64,000 nt of DNA from Isosphaeraceae bacterium (GTDB lineage: Bacteria; Planctomycetota; Planctomycetia; Isosphaerales; Isosphaeraceae), in contig BPJS01000001.1 of NCBI GenBank assembly GCA_026004735.1, positions 4,758,287 through 4,822,286 on the forward strand, written 5' to 3'. Below the pieces are notes generated by a model. That model was not told where the DNA came from. It was given only the letters and a program-made list of their open reading frames with translations, and did no database searches. Below, one piece after another: positions 1 to 8,550 of the stretch; positions within the stretch are counted from its first letter, which is position 1; each line of letters begins with the position of its first letter. The translations under genes and the position numbers were made by a program.

Positions 1-1923
1 GTTGGGGGAGGTTTCTGGCTCGGGGGGTTGTGATGGTGCGGGAGTGGTTGGGGTGGGGGCTGGCGGGGTTGGAACGTGGGTGGGAGGGGGATTGGGGTGG
101 TCAGAGTCCAGGAGAAGCGGAGCCGGTGAGGGGGAGGCGGCGGCGGGATCTGGTTGGAAGGTGGGCTGAGCGGTTTGGCGGGTGAGGGGAGGGGGAAGCT
201 CGGCAGAGGTGGTGGGCAGGTCGGCGGGTGGAAGGGGGACGGGGCCCGGGGTTTCGACCAGAGCGCGGAGGGTTTGGAGGGCGTGGTGGATGGCGTCGAG
301 GTCGGCCTCGATGGCCTCGCGGTAGGTGGTGAGGACGCGTCCGAAGTGACGGCGGAGGACGGCGGCGATGGCGTGTCGGCCGACGTTGGCGGGAGGGGGC
401 GTCAGGCCAGTCAAGGCCAGAGCGGTCAGGCCGTGGAGGAGGGTGAAGGCGAGCGCCGTGGTGGTCAGGACGAGGGCGAGCAGGTCAAAGCCGCCGGTGG
501 GTTGGCCGTGGAGGAGGCGGATCAGGAGCGAGGCGAGGGCGGCGGCGGCCAGGAGCATGGGGATGGCCCAGCCGACGAGGCTGGCGGAATGGGCGACGAG
601 GGTGAGGCGGCGTGAGGGGCTGGCGTCGAGCAGTCCGTGGCGGAGGCGCAGTTCGCGGACGAGATCAGCGGCGAGGATGTCGATCGGGAAGCTGGCGGTG
701 TCGCGGCGCCAGCGGTCGAGGGGAAGCCTGGCGGCGTAGATCTGGTCTCGGAGCTGGTCGGACCAAGCCCGGAAGGCGTGGTCGAGGGCATCGGTCGAAG
801 AGCCTGTGAGGAGGTCGTCGAGGTCGGGCGAGGGTCCGCCGCCGAGGCCTCGGACGTGGCGGGCGAGGCGGGGGAGGGTGATGGTGAGCAAGTCAGCCAG
901 GGCGAGCCAGGCGCGAAATGGTCCGAAGAAGTGGCGGTGGAGGCGGAGGGTGGCCTGGGGTCGCAGCTCGAGATCGGCGGCGGCGAGGGTGGGGTGGAGG
1001 TCAGCGGTGAGTCGGAGGGATTGGGACTCGATGGCGGTGGCCGCGAGGGATTCGAGCGCGTCGAGGCGTGCGTGTAGGTCTGGCGGGAAGAGCTGGGCGA
1101 GGGTGTTTTCGAGATGGTCGAGGAGGCGGAGCCGCTGGGCGCGGCGCATCCGGGCGATGTCGCCGTCGCGGAGTTCGGTTTCGATGTGGGCGCGGAGGCT
1201 GGGGAATTCGTCGATGGGAGCGGCGGGGGGAGGGATGGTGCCGTCGTCGCGGGGGATGTGGCGGGCGGCCGAGATACGGAGGATGGGCAGGGAGGGGCAG
1301 CCGAGTTCGGCGAAGCGGTGGCGGATTTCGATGGCGGCCTGTTCGAGTTCGTCGGGTGTGGCCAGGTCGGCTTTGTTGAGGACGGCTAAGGAGGCCGAGA
1401 AGCGGCGTTCGTCGCGGATGACGCTCCAGGCACGTTCTTCCCAGTATTTTTCGGGGGAGAAGACGTATAAGACGAGGCCGGCGGCCTTGAGGATGGTGCG
1501 TGCGGCGGCGCGGTTGGAGGTGGCGAAGCTGTCGAGGTCTGGGGTGTCGATGAGGATTTTGAAGCGGAGTTCGGGGCGGTTGTGGGTGACGAGTCGGGCC
1601 GAGGCGGTCAGTTCAGCGGGGAGTTCGCTGGCGGGGATGGCCTGATGGAGGTAGAGGGTGGGCTGGAGGGTGCAGGGGCGTTGTTCGGCGGCCTCGGCGA
1701 TGGTTGCGCCGGCCAGGGCGTTGATGAGGGAGCTTTTGCCGACGCCAGAGCCGCCGGCCAGGGCGATGATGAGCAGGTCGTGGGTGGCGGAGGCGAGCTG
1801 GGCGCCGAGGCGGTCGGCGGCTTGGCGGACGCGTGCGGCGTCGTCGGGTCGGAGGCTGAGGGCGTGGGGGGTAGTGATGTGTTCGCGGAGTCGGTTGAGG
1901 GCGTCGGCGGCGGCGGGGGTCAT
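1..1923 (-). CDS. Membrane-associated GTPase, second gene of a GTPase pair (3' end outside window)
   Basis: Translating the minus strand from the ATG at 1923 gives an open frame that runs off the window edge (641 codons seen). It has a G1/P-loop GGSGVGKSS at about residues 57-65, a G3-type DTPD and a G4 NKAD, so it is a TRAFAC-class GTPase. Towards the C-terminus are two hydrophobic stretches separated by a short polar loop, encoded around 420-600, which look like a membrane hairpin. A Pro/Thr/Ser-rich tail follows. The start ATG overlaps the stop of the upstream GTPase gene in an ATGA tetranucleotide, which implies translational coupling. The layout (GTPase head, helical middle, membrane hairpin) recalls dynamin-like or Era-like membrane GTPases, but the exact family is not identified. 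Plus-strand frames here are shadows. Confidence 0.85.
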   Translation of the reverse strand, partial: MTPAAADALNRLREHITTPHALSLRPDDAARVRQAADRLGAQLASATHDLLIIALAGGSGVGKSSLINALAGATIAEAAEQRPCTLQPTLYLHQAIPASELPAELTASARLVTHNRPELRFKILIDTPDLDSFATSNRAAARTILKAAGLVLYVFSPEKYWEERAWSVIRDERRFSASLAVLNKADLATPDELEQAAIEIRHRFAELGCPSLPILRISAARHIPRDDGTIPPPAAPIDEFPSLRAHIETELRDGDIARMRRAQRLRLLDHLENTLAQLFPPDLHARLDALESLAATAIESQSLRLTADLHPTLAAADLELRPQATLRLHRHFFGPFRAWLALADLLTITLPRLARHVRGLGGGPSPDLDDLLTGSSTDALDHAFRAWSDQLRDQIYAARLPLDRWRRDTASFPIDILAADLVRELRLRHGLLDASPSRRLTLVAHSASLVGWAIPMLLAAAALASLLIRLLHGQPTGGFDLLALVLTTTALAFTLLHGLTALALTGLTPPPANVGRHAIAAVLRRHFGRVLTTYREAIEADLDAIHHALQTLRALVETPGPVPLPPADLPTTSAELPPPLTRQTAQPTFQPDPAAASPSPAPLLLDSDHPNPPPTHVPTPPAPTPTTPAPSQPPEPETSPN

Positions 1924-3794
1924 TGCGGGCTCCTGAAGGTGGCGGTCAGGAGGGCGGCATCGGCGGCGGCGGCGGCGAGGTCGGCGGTGGTGGCGGGGAC
2001 GTGGTAAAGCGATTGAACCGGTTGGACCAGTTGCTGCTCGACCAATTGGGTAAGGGCGGCGAGCTGTTGTTGTTTGAGCTGAGTTTTTTGGAGCTGGAGG
2101 TAGGGGTCGAGGCCGGCTTCGAGGGCGAGCCGCTGGAGGGGTGCGACGAGGGGGCCGACGACGGCGTCGGTCCAGTCCAGGCCGCCGGAGGCGACGATCA
2201 GGGAGGTGGTGCCGACGTCGAGGGAGAGTTTGATGCCGCGAAGGGCGGTTAGGAGCCGGGGGCGCTGGGTGATGAGGTTGTAGAGGGTGTGGGCGCGGTC
2301 GGAGGTGATCTGGTCGATACGCGCGCGGTAGTCGAGGTAGGCGGCGCCGAGGGAGTCGGCCAGGTGGGGGAGAAACGAGGGGCTGGCCAGGGTGCGGACG
2401 ATGGCGGGCCAGGCGGGATCGGTCGATTGGGCGGCCAGGCTTTGTGCCTCGCCACGGAGGGCTTCGATCCAGCGCTCGAAGGCGTGAGCGATGGCGTCCA
2501 GCTCAGGGCCGCGGCGTGCGGTGGAACGGATACCGAAGAGTCCTTGGACGCCACGGGCGACGGTGGCGAAGACCCAGCGGCTGGCGGAGCGGAGGCCGCG
2601 GCTGACGCCGGAGACGATCGGTCCGATGCCGGGAACCTCGAGCAGGTCGAGCACTTTGACCAGCGCCTGGTTGAACTCGACGTAGCGTTCGCCGTCGAGG
2701 TAGTCGCGGCGGTAGGGGTCGAGGAAGGCGGAGCGGGTCAGGGAGGCGACGCGGCTTTCCCAGTCGCGGTGGCGGGTCAGGGCAGCGTGGAGGGGTGCGA
2801 GGATCTGGTCCAGATGGCGCTGGAGCATCTGGGAGCCTCCGAGCAGGGCGGCGTGGCGGAGCCGGGGGCCGGTGGCGAGTTCGGCGGCGACGCGGCGGCG
2901 GAGCTCGGTGGCTTCGGGGGTGGCGAGCAGTCGGTCGAGGCGAGCGACTTCGCTCTCGGCGACGACCTGGGGCAGGGGGAGGATGCGGTCGGCGGGTGTG
3001 GGTGAGTGCCCGGGGCGTTCCTCGGCGAGTTTGCGACGAACGTCGTCGAGCAGGGCGGAGCCAGGTTCGAGCTTGTTGGCGACGACCAGCAGGGGGATCC
3101 GGGAGTCGAGGATCAGGCCGCGGAGCAGACGTCCGCGGTGATCGGCGTAGTTTTCGCGGGTGAGGGTCATGACAACCAGGTCGGCCAGAGCGAGGGTGTC
3201 GAGGACGGTGGGGAGGTAGAGTTGGGCCTCTTCAGTGGAGAAGTCGGGGATGTCCCAAAAGATGGCGGCGGAAGCGGCGGGGGGGGCCAGGGGGGGCGCA
3301 TCCAGGCGGGTTGGGTCGTTGACGGCGAGGGCGGCTCGATACCCCTCGGCGCGGAGGGCGTTGTCGTCCTGGCGGGGTGGGTGGCGGTCCTGGTAGCGGG
3401 TGTAGTCGGCGAAGCGGGTGGGGAAGGCGTCGAGGAAGCGGTTGCCGAGGGCCGCGAGGCGGTAAGCCTCGGGGTGTTGGCTGAAGCGTGCGCGGAAGGA
3501 CATGGCGGCGGCGGGGCGGCCCAGGAGGAGGTTGAGCACGGTTGACTTGCCGCTATTGGTCCCGCCGAAGACGACGACGTGGAGCGGATCGTCGGCGAGC
3601 CGGGGGGAGTCGAGGGCGGGCCGCAGTTTCTGGCGGAGCAGGGCGGCGGCGTAGCGAGCGACCGGGACGTGGACGGATTCAGAATCGGCCGGCGGCGCAT
3701 CCAGTGCCACGGCACGGTCGATCAGGGCCAGCAGGCGGTCGCAGGCGGCAACGGCGGACCGGCAGGGTGGACTGTCGCGCGTGACGTCGGGCAT
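1920..3794 (-). CDS. Dynamin-like/Era-like GTPase, first gene of a GTPase pair
   Basis: This 624-residue protein has a P-loop GGTNSGKST at residues 77-85, a WDIPD G3 motif and a VANK G4 motif, so it should bind and hydrolyse GTP. The segment after the GTPase domain is long and helical. It includes an amphipathic or hydrophobic patch (around the GVSRGLRSASRWVF stretch) that may contact membrane. The ATGA overlap with the next gene suggests that the two GTPases are made in matched amounts and may work as a heteromer. A candidate promoter lies just upstream (3845-3873). The role is unknown. Membrane remodelling or a ribosome/cell-cycle function are the two broad possibilities for such GTPases. 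Confidence 0.85.
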   Translation of the reverse strand: MPDVTRDSPPCRSAVAACDRLLALIDRAVALDAPPADSESVHVPVARYAAALLRQKLRPALDSPRLADDPLHVVVFGGTNSGKSTVLNLLLGRPAAAMSFRARFSQHPEAYRLAALGNRFLDAFPTRFADYTRYQDRHPPRQDDNALRAEGYRAALAVNDPTRLDAPPLAPPAASAAIFWDIPDFSTEEAQLYLPTVLDTLALADLVVMTLTRENYADHRGRLLRGLILDSRIPLLVVANKLEPGSALLDDVRRKLAEERPGHSPTPADRILPLPQVVAESEVARLDRLLATPEATELRRRVAAELATGPRLRHAALLGGSQMLQRHLDQILAPLHAALTRHRDWESRVASLTRSAFLDPYRRDYLDGERYVEFNQALVKVLDLLEVPGIGPIVSGVSRGLRSASRWVFATVARGVQGLFGIRSTARRGPELDAIAHAFERWIEALRGEAQSLAAQSTDPAWPAIVRTLASPSFLPHLADSLGAAYLDYRARIDQITSDRAHTLYNLITQRPRLLTALRGIKLSLDVGTTSLIVASGGLDWTDAVVGPLVAPLQRLALEAGLDPYLQLQKTQLKQQQLAALTQLVEQQLVQPVQSLYHVPATTADLAAAAADAALLTATFRSPQ

Positions 3795-3844
3795 GGGCAG
3801 ACGAAGCGATTTGGGTTGACCGGAGCGGGTCAGCGGGTCCGGGA

Positions 3845-3873
3845 ATCGTCCGGGGGTGGGGCAGGAATGTCAA
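3845..3873 (-). promoter_or_regulatory. Candidate promoter of the GTPase pair
   Basis: On the minus strand a perfect TTGACA (3873-3868) is followed after 17 bases by GACGAT (3850-3845). The -35 box is ideal and the -10 box is weak. It lies about 50 bases before the start of the GTPase gene. Confidence 0.4.
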
Positions 3874-3970
3874 CGCCGGGAAGCTGTTGCGTCGGAGAGT
3901 CAGGGTGTCGGATCATGAGACTCGAGGATCCAATCCGGCAAGGAGCGGTCGGAAGAGGGGGGGCGAGGTG

Positions 3971-6736
3971 ATGGGTGTCCCTGGCGGTCGGGTTGTGGTG
4001 TGTCTGCTGCTGCTGTTGTCGGGAGCCGGCGGGGCTGTGGGGGCGGACGATGGGCCGATCCGGCTGGACCCGGAGAACCCGCATTATCTGAACCTGCGCG
4101 GTCGGCCGACGCTGCTGGTTGGCTCGGGGGAGCATTACGGGGCGGTCTTGAACCTGGACTTTGATTACGAGGTTTATCTGGATGCGGTCCGGGACGCCGG
4201 ATTGAATCTGACGCGGACCTTCAGCGGAACCTACCGGGAGGTTGCCGGCTCGTTCGGAATTCAGAAGAACACGCTGGCGCCGGCGGCGAACCGATATCAG
4301 GCACCCTGGAAGAAGGTGGCCGACGCCCAGGAGGGAAAGCCGGAAACGTACGACCTGGACGCGTTCGACCCGGCGTACTTCGAGCGGCTGGATCGGTTTG
4401 TGCGGGCCGCGGCCGAACGAGGGATCGTCGTCGAACTGGTCTTGTTCTGCCCGTTCTACGAGCCGGTGCTCTGGGACGTCAATCCGATGAATGCGCAGAA
4501 CAACGTCAACGGCGTGGGTACGATGCCGCGTGAAGAGGTCTACACGCTGAAGCATCCCGAGCTTTTGAACCGGCAACTGGCGTTCGTCCGGGAGGTGGTG
4601 ACGCGGCTCAACGACCACGACAATCTCTATTACGAGATTTGCAACGAACCGTACGCCGGGCCGGTGGCGCGGGAGTGGCAGAGTCGGATCGCCGAGGAGA
4701 TCGCCGCGACCGAGGCGCGGCTGCCCAAGAAGCACCTGATCGCGGAGAACTTCGCCAACGGCCAGGGGAAGGTGGAACAGACGGTGCATCCCGAGGTGGA
4801 CATCGTCAACTTTCATTACGCCGAGCCGGAGGCGGTGCTGGAGAACTACGGGCTGAATCGGGCCCTCGGGGATGACGAGACGGGCTTTGAGGGAAATGGG
4901 GATCGGCCGTACCGGTCCGAAGCGTGGCGGTTTCTGCTGTCGGGCGGGGCAATTTTCAGCAACCTGGATTACTCGTTTACGGTCGACTCCGAAGACGGGA
5001 CGGCCGAGGTGACCGAGCCGACGCCGGGGGGTGGCGGGCCACGGCTGCGGAAGCAGTTGCGCTTTCTCAAAGAGTTTCTGGAGGGGATGGATTTCGTGCG
5101 GATGCGGCCCGAGCCGGGGATCATCGTGGGATTACCCGACGGGGCGCGGGCGGTGGCTCTGGTGGAGCAGGGGCGACAGTATGCGATTTATGGGGAGGGC
5201 GGAGGGCGGGGGGCGTGGTCGATCCGGCTTCCGCGGGGTCGGTACGCGCTGAGCTGGTTCGATCCGGTAGAAGGGCGGTTGCTGGCGACCGGGGAGCTGA
5301 GGGTTGGCGGGGAGACCGAGGAGGTCGAGACGGCGGTGGCAGTGCCGGTGGAGGCTGAGGAGCTGGTGCTGAAGCTGGTGGGTCTGGCCGGCGGTGGGGG
5401 AGGCGGGGGGCGGTTGCCGCGGCTGCGGGTCAGCGAGAATCGGCGGTTTCTGGTTCAGGAAGACGGCGCACCGTTTTTCTATTTGGGCGACACGGCCTGG
5501 GAGCTGTTTCACCGGCTCAATCGCGAGGAGACCATCACATACCTGGACGATCGCGCAGCCAAGGGGTTCAACGTGATTCAGGCGGTGGTGCTGGCGGAGC
5601 TGGATGGGCTGAACACGCCCAGCGCGCTGGGCGAGCGGCCGTTGCACGAGAACGACCCGTCGAAGCCCAACGAAGCGTACTTCCGGCACGTGGACTGGGT
5701 GGTCGAGGAAGCCAACCGGCGGGGCCTGTACGTCGGGCTGCTGCCGACGTGGGGCGACAAGGTAAATAAGAAGTGGGGGGTTGGGCCGGAGATCTTCACG
5801 CCCGAGAATGCGCGGGTCTATGGCCAGTTTTTGGGGCGGCGGTACCGAGACCGGGGGATCATCTGGATTCTGGGCGGCGACCGACCGGTGGAGAGCAATG
5901 AGCAGCGGGCGATCTGGGACGCGATGGCGGCGGGCTTGCGTGCCGGAGACGGTGGAGCGCACCGGATCAGCTATCATCCGATGGGGGGTCAAAGCTCCCA
6001 CGACGCGGTGGGCCAGGCCGAATGGATCGATTTTCATATGATCCAGTCGGGTCATAGCCACCGCAACAGTGCGAATTACGACCGGATCGCCCAGCTCTAC
6101 GCGCTGGAGCCGGCTAAGCCGTGCCTCGATGCGGAGCCGTGCTACGAAGATCACCCGGTGGGCTGGAAGCCGCAGGAGCTGGGTTGGTTTGACGCGTACG
6201 ACGTTCGCAAGGCGGTTTACTGGAGCGTGTTTGCGGGCGGTTGTGGGGTGACGTATGGCTGTCACGACATCTGGCAATTCATGGCACCGGGGCGGGCTCC
6301 GGTGGGTCATGCGCGTAATCCGTGGCGGGTGGGCCTGAAGCTGCCGGGATCGGCGCAGATGCAGCATTTGAAGAATTTGATGCTGTCGCGGCCCTATTTG
6401 GAACGGATACCGGACGCGGGGCTGGTTGTGGGCGATTTGGGCGGCGGGGGCGACCGTGTGCAGGCCACGCGCGCCCGGGATGGATCGTACGGGATGATTT
6501 ACGTTCCGCGGCAGCGTGCGGTGACGGTCGATCTGGGCCGACTGGCCGGGTCGGAGGTGGTGGCGACGTGGTACAGCCCGCGGGACGGATCGACGCGGCC
6601 GGCCGGTCGCTACGAGCGGTCGCAGCCAGGCGCTTGGACGCAGCGCTTTGAGCCGCCGGGAGACGAGGGGCCAGACTGGGTGCTGGTCATCGACGAGGCG
6701 GCCAGAGGGTTCGCTCCGCCGGGGCAGGTCGAGTGA
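3971..6736 (+). CDS. Secreted two-module glycoside-hydrolase-like protein (cellulase-like module + DUF4038 + collagen-binding-like domain)
   Basis: The start was set at the ATG at 3971 because a clean signal peptide follows (basic start, Leu-rich core, GAVGA end) and a GAGG-type ribosome site precedes it. This gives 921 residues. The N-terminal half resembles a TIM-barrel glycosidase, with an EICNEPY motif near residue 222 whose NE-P signature is typical of clan GH-A acid/base residues. From about residue 470 a second TIM-barrel-type unit begins (FYLGDTAWELF near 507, later WILGGDRP), characteristic of DUF4038/apiosidase-like proteins. The last 90 or so residues match the beta-sandwich often paired with DUF4038 (Collagen_bind_2). 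Two catalytic-type modules in one chain suggest polysaccharide breakdown outside the cytoplasm. The substrate cannot be deduced. Confidence 0.8.
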   Translation: MGVPGGRVVVCLLLLLSGAGGAVGADDGPIRLDPENPHYLNLRGRPTLLVGSGEHYGAVLNLDFDYEVYLDAVRDAGLNLTRTFSGTYREVAGSFGIQKNTLAPAANRYQAPWKKVADAQEGKPETYDLDAFDPAYFERLDRFVRAAAERGIVVELVLFCPFYEPVLWDVNPMNAQNNVNGVGTMPREEVYTLKHPELLNRQLAFVREVVTRLNDHDNLYYEICNEPYAGPVAREWQSRIAEEIAATEARLPKKHLIAENFANGQGKVEQTVHPEVDIVNFHYAEPEAVLENYGLNRALGDDETGFEGNGDRPYRSEAWRFLLSGGAIFSNLDYSFTVDSEDGTAEVTEPTPGGGGPRLRKQLRFLKEFLEGMDFVRMRPEPGIIVGLPDGARAVALVEQGRQYAIYGEGGGRGAWSIRLPRGRYALSWFDPVEGRLLATGELRVGGETEEVETAVAVPVEAEELVLKLVGLAGGGGGGGRLPRLRVSENRRFLVQEDGAPFFYLGDTAWELFHRLNREETITYLDDRAAKGFNVIQAVVLAELDGLNTPSALGERPLHENDPSKPNEAYFRHVDWVVEEANRRGLYVGLLPTWGDKVNKKWGVGPEIFTPENARVYGQFLGRRYRDRGIIWILGGDRPVESNEQRAIWDAMAAGLRAGDGGAHRISYHPMGGQSSHDAVGQAEWIDFHMIQSGHSHRNSANYDRIAQLYALEPAKPCLDAEPCYEDHPVGWKPQELGWFDAYDVRKAVYWSVFAGGCGVTYGCHDIWQFMAPGRAPVGHARNPWRVGLKLPGSAQMQHLKNLMLSRPYLERIPDAGLVVGDLGGGGDRVQATRARDGSYGMIYVPRQRAVTVDLGRLAGSEVVATWYSPRDGSTRPAGRYERSQPGAWTQRFEPPGDEGPDWVLVIDEAARGFAPPGQVE

Positions 6737-6817
6737 GGCGGCGGCGGGCTGGGAGTGGTGGGCTGACGGAAAGCGAGGTCGGGCCGGTTCGGGTGGCGGT
6801 GGGTTGGCTGGTCAGGG

Positions 6818-8362
6818 ATGGGACGCGCGGAAGGAAGGGGGGGAGGCGTGGGGTGGCTGGGCGGGCTGTTGTTGGCGTTGGCGGCGGTCCAGGATGGGTG
6901 GGGGCCGCGGGTGGCGGTGACGATCGACCCCCGGGTGGGCGAAGGGCCGATCACGGGGCGATTGATCGTGGCGATTGACGACGGGGGACGGGGCGGATCG
7001 CTGCGAGAGCGTATTTCGCAGGTGGTGGGCGGACCGCGGTTGCTTCTGGCGCGTGACGTGGATGGCGTTGAGGCAGGCGAGCCGGTGCTGCTCGACGAGC
7101 GGGCTGACCGGTTTCCCCCGGAGGGACAGGCTGCGTGGGGGCCGGGAACGTATCGGGTGCAGGCGGTCTTGAAGCGTCATCCGGATTTGAACCTGCTGAA
7201 TGCGCCGGGGGATTTGTATTCGGAGGTGGTAACGTGGCGGGTGGATCGGGCCGACGCGGGTGGGGTGGTGGCAGTGAGGCTCGATCGAGAGGAGCCGGCG
7301 GAGGTCGTGCCGGAGGATACGGAGTGGGTGCGGTATCGGAAGCTCGCTTCGGCGAAGCTGAGCGCGTTTTATGGGCGGCCAATTTTTGTGCGTGTGGCGG
7401 TGGCGGTGCCGCGGGGTTTTGAGGAGGAGCCGGAGCGGAGGTATCCGACCTGGGTGCGTGTCGGCGGCTTTGGGTCGCGGTATACCGAGCTGGGGCGTGA
7501 TTTTGGCGAGCGAAGCCGGTTCTTGCGGCTCTGGACGGCGGAGGATACGCCGCGGTTTTTGGTAGTGCACCTGGACGGCGCGGGGCCGCTGGGGGATCCG
7601 TATCAGGTCAACTCGGCCAATCATGGGCCGTTTGGGGACGCGTTGATCGAGGAGGTGTTGCCAGCGGTGGAGCGGGAGTTTCGGGGGAATGGGAAGCGGG
7701 TTGTCAGTGGGGTCTCGACGGGCGGGTGGGTGAGCCTCGCGCTTCAGGTGTTTTACCCGGATGCGTTTGCGGGATGCTGGTCGGCGGCGGCGGACCCAGT
7801 CGATTTTCGGAGACTTCAACGTGTGAACGTCTATGATGACGAAAATGCGTATGTTGAACCGGATGGGAGTGAACGTCCGGCGTGTCGGGATCCGCGTACG
7901 GGTCGGGTGCGGTACACGATGCGCCGCGAGGTGGCGTTGGAGGCGTTGATGGGGCGTGGGGGGCGGTGGGAGTTGTCGGGGGGGCAGTGGGCGTCGTGGA
8001 ATGCGACGTTTGGGCCGCGGGGAGCGGATGGGTGGCCGGTGCCGCTGTGGGATGGGCGTACAGGCCGGATGGATCGTTCGGTGGGGGAGTGGTGGCGGCG
8101 GTACGATTTGAGGCTCTTCGTCGAGGAACACTGGGCGAGCCTGGGGCCGAAGCTGAGAGGGAAGGTGCATATCTGGATGGGGGATCGCGACGACTACTTT
8201 CTGGACGAGGCGATGCGGTTGTTTGCGGACGTGGTGGGGAGGCTGGACCCGCCCGCGGATTTTGCGATCCGATGGATGCCGGGACGGGGTCACGTTGGGC
8301 CGGACCTGACGGAGCGGGAGTTGCTCGGGCAGATGGCGGCGGCGGTGGGTGCCGAACCGTGA
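6818..8362 (+). CDS. Secreted esterase of the enterochelin-esterase/putative esterase type
   Basis: The C-terminal half has the alpha/beta-hydrolase nucleophile motif GVSTGG with Ser at residue 300, an acidic GDRDD segment and a GRGH segment with His near 492. These give a full Ser-Asp-His set in the order expected of the Esterase (PF00756) family. The N-terminal 200 residues form a beta-rich domain, as in other multi-domain members. The 514-residue frame starts at 6818. A GTG at 6848 with a strong purine-rich ribosome site directly upstream would begin the protein at its hydrophobic leader, and may be the true start. It follows the glycosidase-like gene by 81 bases, so the two may be co-transcribed and act together on a plant or algal polysaccharide (inference). 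Confidence 0.75.
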   Translation: MGRAEGRGGGVGWLGGLLLALAAVQDGWGPRVAVTIDPRVGEGPITGRLIVAIDDGGRGGSLRERISQVVGGPRLLLARDVDGVEAGEPVLLDERADRFPPEGQAAWGPGTYRVQAVLKRHPDLNLLNAPGDLYSEVVTWRVDRADAGGVVAVRLDREEPAEVVPEDTEWVRYRKLASAKLSAFYGRPIFVRVAVAVPRGFEEEPERRYPTWVRVGGFGSRYTELGRDFGERSRFLRLWTAEDTPRFLVVHLDGAGPLGDPYQVNSANHGPFGDALIEEVLPAVEREFRGNGKRVVSGVSTGGWVSLALQVFYPDAFAGCWSAAADPVDFRRLQRVNVYDDENAYVEPDGSERPACRDPRTGRVRYTMRREVALEALMGRGGRWELSGGQWASWNATFGPRGADGWPVPLWDGRTGRMDRSVGEWWRRYDLRLFVEEHWASLGPKLRGKVHIWMGDRDDYFLDEAMRLFADVVGRLDPPADFAIRWMPGRGHVGPDLTERELLGQMAAAVGAEP

Positions 8363-8476
8363 GCGAGTACGGCGAACCAGGACGGGGCGGGCGGGTTGGC
8401 GTGCGCGGGTGACGGGGAGGGCCGGGGGGGCGGGCGAGGGGGAGCAGGCGGTCAGGGATTCGGGTTGGGCACGACG

Positions 8477-8505
8477 TTGCCGGGTCAGGGGCGGCGGGCT
8501 ATGCT
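8477..8505 (+). promoter_or_regulatory. Candidate promoter of the Tat oxidoreductase gene
   Basis: TTGCCG (8477-8482), a 17-base spacer and TATGCT (8500-8505). The same -10 hexamer occurs at 23796-23801 and 35722-35727 on the minus strand ahead of other genes. Confidence 0.4.
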
Positions 8506-8550
8506 CGGGGGATGGGTTGAATTCCTGATCTATTGAAAGGACATGTGAAC

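Noticed and set aside
154..1077. Plus-strand open frames opposite the first GTPase gene
   Set aside because: Gly/Glu-rich low-complexity products with no motifs. The minus strand encodes clear GTPase motifs in the same bases.
6812..8293. Long minus-strand open frame opposite the esterase gene
   Set aside because: Arg/Pro/His-rich product typical of antisense frames in GC-rich DNA; the plus strand has catalytic motifs.
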